Of a DNA stretch of 64,000 bases, positions 56,880 through 64,000 are shown piece by piece. The stretch comes from Macrolepiota albuminosa (taxonomy: Eukaryota; Basidiomycota; Agaricomycetes; Agaricales; Agaricaceae). A program made the translations under genes and the position numbers. How positions within the stretch are numbered: position 1 is the first letter of the stretch; each line of letters begins with the position of its first letter. The stretch lies in assembly GCA_027475525.1 (NCBI GenBank), contig JAMWFC010000087.1:62001-126000 (forward strand), written 5' to 3'. The notes below the pieces were generated by a model that saw only the letters and a list, made by a program, of their open reading frames with translations, did no database searches and was not told where the DNA came from.

Positions 56880-58277
56880 TTGAGGATGATAAAATGAAGC
56901 CAGAAACAAAGCCAGAAATTAATGTACCACTGGAAACAGACTACGAGAAGCGTCAAGATGACAGGCACAGAAGGTACTAAACAACCAAACTGCATATACC
57001 AAAAAAGATGAAGCCGATAGGAAGGAAACAAGTTGGGTATGGGATAGGTAAACCAAGATACGTCATGTCATACACAGGAAAACAGTCGAGGCACTCACTG
57101 ATCACTTCCTGATACTATAAAGAATACACAGATAGCACAACAGACTAGAAGGATATCAAGACACAGCAGCAATACAATGTACGTCTAGCCACTGTCTGAC
57201 AGGTGTATTATACTGACAGAGCCACAGTAGATATATCATAACAAAAATGACCTTAGGAGCAGATTACAACACAGAGGCAGCAAGTAAGCAATGTTTACAG
57301 ACACCTCAACATCAGTAGACTCATCACACAATCAAGAAACTGCGATTGAGAAAGCCATACGCAAAGGAGAAGAAGAAAACGACATTATGTTGACCAGCAT
57401 TGCACACGTAAGTAACCAAACCGCACACCGTATGTCGGACTATCAACACACAAGACATAACAGGAACCAAGATAGGCAGAAGCCATTAAGACAAAAAAAG
57501 TAAATAAGCCTCACTCATGGTGACTAGTGTACGTCCATGAAGACGGCAATATATCAGATGAGGAGTTGGTTTTCACAGTATACGGAGCCATAAGCGAAAA
57601 GGATCTCCTGCCACTGAAAAGAGAAACACGCATGAGGTGCGTTCAACAAGATCCAACAGAACAGAGTCTAATCACATAAAGCAGCGACTACAGACGACTG
57701 AAATACATGAAGCAATATGTGAAGCTGGACGGCCTAGGAACAAAACATTTCGACGATGCAATGATAGGAGCAACGGAGATTAACAAGCACTTCGAACTTG
57801 AATTCTCAGAAGGCCGTCTCGAATGCTGGTATAACGCGTTCCTCGGACAGCAAGAAAGATCACTAGACATCGCAAACAGGATATTTACACCGACATGCGA
57901 TGTGGAGAAGAACGAACAACACATTCCCATGGACAGGGAACTAGACCTGTACAAGCTCACAGAGAAAATAATGCAGAAAGGGTTCATGATTACCGAAGAC
58001 AACGTGGTCCAATTTTCGAAGATGAAGGTAAATGAAGGGAACAGGACAACATAAGTACAACTCAATAGAGCAACAAACAAAACTGAAGGGAAACTTAAGA
58101 TACGAACATTACAAGCCGGAAAGATTCCGAGTGGGAGACCTCGTTTCTGTCCAGCTATCGTTCCAGGTTGTTAACCTGGCAGGTGGAAAACTCAAAATGC
58201 TTCTCGTATTGAGATCCATGACTCTTATCAAGCACCGGTCTAGCTTCATGAAAGTGAGTGACAAAGCAACACAGTAA
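56880..58277 (+). pseudogene. copy of the conserved hypothetical gene, with stops
   Basis: Parallels 29135-30526 with the same exon order (QETAIEKAIRKGEEENDIML; LDGLGTKHFDDAMIGATEIN; PERFRVGDLVSVQLSF). Exon 3 has TAG at 57473-57475 where the other copy has TGG, and TGA at 57521-57523 where the other has CGA. The last large exon remains open, so decay is recent or partial. Confidence 0.7.
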
Positions 58278-58534
58278 ACACACTGATAAACACCCCACAG
58301 AACGTAGTATCCAACGAAGGGACCAAGAACAAACTGAAGAGAAAGCTGAGAGACATTTCAGACAAGGGCCAGAACAGAATGGACGTAGACGCATCGGACA
58401 ACGGCAACCAATGATTACATTGATCAAAAAGCCTTTAATTGCTTGCTTTGTCACATTGTCAATAACGGTCTCGTTGATCTTTGCCAATTGCATATAGTTT
58501 CAACTACGATTCACAGACACTTGCTCGGGTCTGG

Positions 58535-58688
58535 CTATATTGTCATCCTGCTTCCTTCCCTAACGAGTCCACTGGACCCGTATTTTGTTTCTCCCTCATC
58601 CACCGATCCTTCTATATTGTCATCCTGCTTCCTTCCCTAACGAGTCCACTGGACCCGTATTTTGTTTCTCCCTCATCCACCGATCCTT
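58535..58688. repeat. 77-base tandem duplication (11 of 12)
   Basis: 58535-58611 recurs at 58612-58688. The related copy near 30805-30890 has it once. Confidence 0.94.
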
Positions 58689-58705
58689 TTCCTTTTTGTC
58701 GCTTT

Positions 58706-58859
58706 TATAGTATTACCGCATCATCATATTACCAAATAAACTGTATTTGCCCGCAACTGCAACATCACAAACAAACAACTGCTATAGTATTACCGCATCA
58801 TCATATTACCAAATAAACTGTATTTGCCCGCAACTGCAACATCACAAACAAACAACTGC
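58706..58859. repeat. 77-base tandem duplication (12 of 12)
   Basis: 58706-58782 recurs at 58783-58859. The related copy near 30898-30978 has it once. Confidence 0.94.
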
Positions 58860-58965
58860 GAGGGCTTACATAAACAACAGCAGCTGGAGCGACAGCTTAC
58901 ATAAACCATAGCTGGAGCAACAGCTTACAGAGCAGCAACATACATAATATCAGCTTACATAACCA
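58860..58965 (+). repeat. short 28-base minisatellite array (copy)
   Basis: Units of the cttacataaacc..agctggagc type; counterpart of 30980-31075. Confidence 0.75.
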
Positions 58966-59434
58966 ACAGCCAGGAATTTATTTATATTTTCTTTTGACGC
59001 GACCTCAACTTGTACATATTTATTCACTTTCATACTTCCTCACTTTTGGTGTTCACCAGCTCATTAGTTCAATAATGTTTCATTCCTGCTGACAAGTCAA
59101 TAGCTACCTATCTAGCGTAGGTAGATTATGTTATCGTAATATAACAATTCATCTATCGACGATGTAAACAACTGCTGGAGCAAAGAAATAATGAAACATT
59201 CACACATCCGACAGAAAACATAACAAATTACATACATAATAAAAAAATACATAAACAAGAAACAAACTAAAATAAAACAAAATAAAGGATAGCAAAACAA
59301 ACAATAAAAAATAAAAAACATATTCGTATATATATAATCCCTCGACTTGGTGAAATAAACACACAATAACGCACTAAACAAAGAAAACTATATATAAAGA
59401 AAACACAAGGATTTTTCAACATGAGGATGAACAT

Positions 59435-59665
59435 AATAGCCGGTAGAGATAGCCGAAAGGAAGCAAATATCAAGGACATGGTAGTAATAGCCGGTAAAGA
59501 TAGCCGAAAGAGAGCAAATATTGAGGACATGGTAGTAATAGCTGGTAGTAATAGCCAGTAAAGATAGCCAAAAGGGAGCAAATATCGAGGACATGGTAGT
59601 AATAGCCAGTAGTAATAGCCGGTAAAGATAGCCAAAAGAGAGCAAATATCGAGGACATAGCCGGT
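59435..59665. repeat. 51/64-base minisatellite (copy)
   Basis: Counterpart of 31630-31870 with base changes (agccaaaag for agccgaaag in several units). Confidence 0.8.
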
Positions 59666-59778
59666 AGAGGAAGAGAACGGCAATTGCTGAGATCACGTGA
59701 GAGGCACAAATTTCGAGGACAAAATGCACGTCAAAGCAGGTAGTAAAACCTCAGTCTACTAAGGTAGACCTCGGAACA

Positions 59779-59995
59779 ACATGATTTTATTGTCAACCTT
59801 GTATTCAATCTCTGGCAACCAATGCAAATTGGCATGATAAGGTTGATTAATCTTTGCAGTAATCAAATTGTCCATAGCCTCTAAATAATTTGATTCAATT
59901 TCCTGCAGTACCTGAAGCACAAGGTCTTCAGCAGGAGTATCAGTGGGCAGCAGAGACAATAATGGTAGTAATATGCAAGAAAACAAACCAAACTT
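59779..59995 (-). pseudogene. retrotransposon integrase C-terminal fragment
   Basis: Minus strand: LVLQVLQEIESNYLEAMDNL, ITAKINQPYHANLHW, LPEIEYKVDNKIML. This resembles the stretch after the integrase core in Ty3-type elements of mushrooms (…A.DNL..AK..QA..AN..R..E..Y.VGD.V.L). It is cut at both ends, and on the right it meets the Helitron-derived segment. Confidence 0.65.
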
Positions 59996-61322
59996 GAGTT
60001 AAAATAGAGAGAAACCTATCAAAGCATTCATAGTGTTCATAATTCCAAATCAAATTCATAGTAGCACCTTTACCCATCCAGTTGGAATACAATCAACATG
60101 ATAGCAGATACATTGTATGATTATTTATCTATAATATATGGGACAACCGTTTCGTGGGAATGATTGATTAGTCAGTTTTGACAGTTTCTGACTAAGTCTG
60201 ACAAATACTTGCCTTTTTCGTTTGTTTTTCGGTAAATGTGTGTATAAAATGCTTTAGAAATTTGAAAGAAAATCACCAAAAAATCAGGAAAAATTCAAAG
60301 GGTACTGATATACTGATTGTGAATTTTTTGAGGTTTATAAATGCTTAAAGAAATGTGAAAATTTCAAGAAAAATTCAATTGCTCTGTTTTTCAGGAGATG
60401 TTAGTGGAAAATGCTCAAATAATTCCAGAAAAATCACCAGAAAATCAGGAAAAATTCAAAGGCTACTAATATACTGATTTTTAGTTTTTTAAAGATTTAT
60501 AAATGCTGAATAAAATCCGAAAAATTCAAGAAAAATTCAATTTAGCTTACAATAATACTTTGAGAGTTGTGAAATGCCGAGGCCTTAACTGAACGAAGTG
60601 AGGTTGAGGCTGGGAATCAGCATTGAGCTTTCTATACATACTTGGAGCCCTAACCGAACAAAGTGAGGTTAGGGTGGAGGCTTAGTTGGGAGGAGTTTGG
60701 AGGCGAAGCCCCCAACGAGCTACGAAATTCGTGCTGAAGGCACGAATCATAGCTCGTTTATATAGAATGGGACAAGGCCTGGGAAAAAAATGTGATTACT
60801 AAGGCTGACCAAGAACCTTCCTTTTAGGGTAACGATGTCTCATTTTTCATATTGGAGTCTCAATTTTCATACTCAGAGTATAAAAAATAAAAAATATATA
60901 TTGTAAACTTCAATATTAATATAAATGCTATATTTGGACATTTTTAGAAGGTGTCTGGATGAGAAAAGGCCAAACGCGATTTGGTGGACACCACTTTTCA
61001 TGCCTTGCATGCTCTTTGACCACACATGACCAAATAAACTCAAAATTCACTGTTGTAGTGAGAAGACACTACAAACAAAGTAAGTGTCAATTTGTTGATT
61101 GATTGATCAATGTTTACAAATGTTGAATTCAGCTTATTTGACACTACAAACAAAGTTACAACAAAGGAAGTATTGGTTTGTTTATTATTGATCAATGCTA
61201 ATTCAGCTGATTTGACACTACAAACAAATCCGAAATCATTACAACAAAGTAAGTATTGGTTTATTTATTATTGATCAATGCTAATATATATTCAATTCAG
61301 CTTATTTAACACTACAAACAGT
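59996..61322. repeat. AT-rich repeat debris with hairpin
   Basis: No gene. Two imperfect copies of an about 165-base unit (60250-60400 and 60425-60545) share aatcaggaaaaattcaaagg and tactRatatactgat. A CpG-containing hairpin arm lies at 60715-60761. At 61060-61320 there are three variants of gacactacaaacaaa...gtattggtttRtttattattgatcaatg. These look like remnants of older insertions. Confidence 0.6.
60715..60761. repeat. inverted repeat (hairpin)
   Basis: Left arm acgagctacgaaattcgtgc and right arm gcacgaatcatagctcgt pair almost fully around a tgaag loop. Confidence 0.75.
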
Positions 61323-61514
61323 TGTCAAAGGTTGATTTTTGGTGAGAGGTGCATCACATTGAAATTACATAATCACAAGTTAGTATTGCTGCATAGGTAA
61401 CCAAATAAATAAGTCGTGTTTTGTTGTGTTCTTCTTCGACGGTTAGCTCTCCTGCTTCTTGCAGCCATCCTCACATTCTCCATGGTCAGCTTTTATTTCT
61501 TTAGCCCTCAGACA
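61323..61514 (+). repeat. 5' LTR of the gag-only element
   Basis: Starts TGTCAAAGG and probably ends AGACA. The next bases, ggttatgggccccg, resemble a primer site complementary to the anticodon region of initiator-Met tRNA, as used by some Copia elements. The right edge is inferred. Confidence 0.6.
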
Positions 61515-61584
61515 GGTTATGGGCCCCGACTGCACACAAATTCTCCATGTTTATTTTTGTTAAAAATTTTTATCACTTCCGATC

Positions 61585-63697
61585 ATGGCACCTTCTCATT
61601 ATGAAATGCTTTGCACATTCAATCCGAACAACAGGTTTTACAGATCAAACTATGATGCTTGGGTTACAGAGCTGGAGATGACATTTGTTGGGCATGACAT
61701 TCTGGCACACATTAAGGGTGAGGCATCTTGCCCTAGCAATTTTTCTGCTGCTGCTCTTTGGTCAAAAGATGATCAGTCTGCTCGTGCCACCCTCTACAAG
61801 ACCATCTCCTCTACTGACATCATTCATACTCACTTCAAGAACATCAACCCTGCTCAAACCGCTAATGCCATCTGGATCAGTCTCAAAACTGAGTTCCAGA
61901 AGGACAGCTGTGTGAAGCGCTTTGAGCTCAAGAAGCGCCTGTATAATCCTATTCACAATATCAAAAAACCAGTCTCAGTATACATTCAAGACATTATCTC
62001 TGCTCACGATGCTCTCACTATGCTTGGCCATGCTCCCCCTCTCATTGATGTCATTGACTCCATTTTTATGAATCTCCATCCTGACTTCTCCATTATTCGC
62101 ACTTTTCTCACCACTCAGACAGAGGAACCTTCGCTTGCTGCTGTCAAGAAGATGCTCACTAATCAGGAAGATACAGGTACTGCACTCAATCCCAATGCAG
62201 CTGATGAGGTTAGGGCAATGTATGGTAGGGTGAAGGAGAAGGGGAGGAAAGGAAAAGGCTCAATGGATGATGATGAGGCACCAAGATATGAGTGGCTCAA
62301 CCCTCGTAACAAGGATGTCTGCCACTGTTGTGGCCTTCCTGGACATCACTCATCTCGATGCATTGTGGACATGCCACAGAAGATAAAGGACAAGATTATC
62401 AATGAGACTACTGATCGCTGTTGATGACACCAACTGTAGTTGGGTGCGCTGGATGTATACGCAGTACAACGCCGTCTCCAGCACTTGGTGTGCGTAGTTA
62501 TGAGGAGTCCCAACAGAGTCCTGGTGTGCTCAAGCAAAGGTGATAAAATGACGTGCTAGATGATAGCGCCTCGCGTGCTACCTGGCAAATGGTAAGCATC
62601 GTAATTTACACAAAGATATAGAGGAAAAAGCGAGTAGCGCAGCGCAGCGTGCCCGTAGGTGGCACCATAAACAACGAAGACGAGATAAACGAGGCTAGCA
62701 CCCAACTTAGTGACAAAGTCCGAGCAAGCTAGCGCAATTTGAACGCTAAGGGTAACTTGGGTGCTCAAGAGGTTACAATTTGTTGCTATATACATCCAGA
62801 GTAGCTATTTTTTATACTATGCGCTACTATATTTTTAAAAATGAGTCCATTAGCGGTGCTACCAATTAGCGCCTCTCCTCATGGTTGTAGCTAACGGCAA
62901 CTGGTATGCATAGGGCAATGGCGACTCTAAACTGACTTAAACTTTGTAGGAGTCTGCTCACTTTTTAGTGTAATTCCGATTGGCCAGGCCTTGGCGGGGT
63001 ATGGTTGGAAAATCCTCAACAGACGCTGTGAGTTCTGCTGCCGGTGCTAAATCTAGTATCAATTTTTGATGAATAGAATGTTGGGCTAGAGTATATCCTG
63101 TTCCATCGCTGATGATTCTTTAGACTTCTGATTAAAGTGCCTCATCCAATGGCAGCGCCTAATGCTAACTCCTTTATGGAACTGATTGGGGTTTGGTCAA
63201 AGTCGTGTCCCTGCCATTGTACTAGTGCCCTGAGTCCTTGGTCTCCTAATCCTCCAAGGTCAATAAATGGTATATGCTGAAGGCTTAGTCGTGGTAGTTC
63301 AGACTGATAACCAGCACCTATAATTGAGCACTAAGGTCTGTGGTTTCCTGTGTCCAAGAGGATTGCTAGGGTCTCGAGTATGGCCTGTGTCCGTAGGCCT
63401 GTAGTGTGCCCCTTGATGCGCTCAGTCTGAGTAGAAGCCTATCACTGTCATCATTGCAATCAGTCTTCATCCACTTCTGACTCTGATGTTGCTGCTGCCG
63501 CCAATTTCGCTCATGATTCACATGCCGCCTCCGATACCAACAGCTCTGATTCTGATGATGACAAGCCCATTCAAGCCATGTCTGCCAGAGAGTTTACACA
63601 TGTCCTTACCCAAGCAACTACAGAACAAGAATGTCGCCAGCAGTTGGGTATGAACAAGAAAAAATGGCAAGATCTCAAGACTCGTCTCAACACCTGA
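61585..63697 (+). pseudogene. Copia-type gag, interrupted by a solo LTR
   Basis: The first part (61585-62421) encodes a UBN2-like capsid region (YDAWVTELEMTF; WISLKTEFQKDSCVKRFELK; VYIQDIISAHDALTMLGHAP) and a zinc knuckle CHCCGLPGHHSSRC. Reading is then broken by the insertion at 62422-63444 and resumes at 63449 (HHCNQSSSTSDSDVAAAANF ... QQLGMNKKKWQDLKTRLNT), stop 63695-63697. Without the insertion and one copy of its CTGT duplication the two parts are in the same frame, about 360 residues. The C-terminal piece is Ser/Asp-rich. Confidence 0.82.
62422..63444. mobile_element. solo LTR (1,023 bases) inside gag
   Basis: Starts TGATGACACC and ends AAGCCTATCA, so TG...CA termini. Flanked by CTGT at 62418-62421 and 63445-63448, a 4-base target duplication. 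No coding content. The element of origin is not otherwise present in the window. Confidence 0.78.
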
Positions 63698-63795
63698 TGA
63701 ACAGTGGGTTGTTTCATTGAGTAGGGGGGGACTTTAATTCAGTGGGAGACCTTTCTTTCTCTCTGGTCGCTCTGCACCTCATCTCCAAGTGGGGG

Positions 63796-63880
63796 TGTCA
63801 AAGGTTGATTTTTGGTGAGAGGTGCATCACATTGAAATTATGTAATCACAAGTTAGTATTGCTGCGTAGGTGAAACAAAG
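63796..63880 (+). repeat. 3' LTR start of the gag-only element (truncated)
   Basis: TGTCAAAGGTTG to about gcgtaggt matches 61323-61402; similarity then stops. Confidence 0.8.
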
Positions 63881-64000
63881 TCAAGTATAGGGTTAGCCTT
63901 ACGGTCACACCAACAGAACCAGATCGGTATTCGATTCTAGTACTACGAGTATGACAGTAAAATTGGCTGCCTTATGTAAGGCAGCCAGCATGTATGTAAA
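63881..64000. other. unassigned right edge
   Basis: No gene seen. A short inverted repeat gctgccttatgtaaggcagc lies near 63968-63987. Confidence 0.4.

Larger units (their letters stand above)
55888..59776 (-). mobile_element. truncated second copy of the Helitron-like element's right end
   Basis: From gtacacagcac at about 55888 to gtagacctcgg at 59764-59774 it parallels 27978-31971 in the same orientation, with substitutions throughout, many of them CG to TG or CA. The Rep-helicase and JmjC genes are absent. The right end stops at the same base as the first copy. The left end lies in the middle of an acidic-gene intron, so the copy is truncated at its 3' side (minus-strand sense). Confidence 0.88.
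61323..63880 (+). mobile_element. non-autonomous Copia-type LTR element encoding only gag
   Basis: 5' LTR 61323-61514, gag from 61585 to 63697, then a G-rich polypurine tract (agtgggggtg) and the start of a 3' LTR at 63796. Only about 100 bases separate the gag stop from the 3' LTR, so protease, integrase and RT are absent rather than decayed. The 3' LTR matches the first 85 or so bases of the 5' LTR, then unrelated sequence follows. Confidence 0.75.

Overview
The window is nuclear DNA of a filamentous fungus, most likely a mushroom-forming basidiomycete (Agaricomycetes). The genes are split by many short (about 48-60 base) GT-AG introns. The gene and transposon set (conidiation protein 6, a fungal adenylating reductase, a Dal5-type permease, KDZ, Helitron, chromovirus and DIRS/Ngaro-type elements) is typical of that group. 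No rRNA or tRNA gene was recognised.

Host genes lie in two blocks. Left block (1-9.5 kb): the 3' end of the splicing factor SYF2, a DUF2156 acyltransferase-like gene (737-2137), an adenylation-thiolation-reductase enzyme (2507-6477, minus) and an alpha/beta hydrolase (7433-8936). Right block (45.8-55.9 kb): a Con-6 gene copy, an ORC3 3' fragment, a hydrolase 3' fragment, a second Con-6 gene, full-length ORC3 (48958-51715, minus) and an allantoate-permease-like MFS transporter (52702-55145, minus). The repeated order hydrolase - Con-6 - ORC3 shows an old tandem segmental duplication. A transposon island of about 36 kb (roughly 9.4-45.7 kb) now sits between the first hydrolase and the first Con-6 copy.

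The island has a younger and an older part. The younger part (about 9.5-31.97 kb) looks like one large Helitron-like composite. It holds a JmjC-domain gene (12358-17167, plus), a Rep-helicase of more than 2,100 residues (minus) with a cysteine-peptidase-like tail, a spliced acidic nuclear-type gene (28675 down to 26065, minus) and a divergently arranged conserved hypothetical gene (to 30526, plus), plus several minisatellites. Its right-hand 3.9 kb is present again at 55888-59776 as a decayed truncated copy. The older part (31.97-45.75 kb) holds a broken chromodomain Ty3 element, a broken KDZ transposase and a broken DIRS/Ngaro-type tyrosine-recombinase retrotransposon with split direct repeats. 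Many of the stops in these old elements are TGA where CGA is expected. The right end of the window (59.8-64 kb) holds an integrase fragment, AT-rich repeats and a Copia-type element that encodes only gag, itself interrupted by a solo LTR with a 4-base target duplication.

A striking pattern runs through the young repeats: twelve head-to-tail duplications of unrelated sequence, all with a period of exactly 77 bases. The best explanation is unmerged k-mer overlaps between contigs in the assembly. They shift reading frames, and several broken genes here should be read with that in mind.
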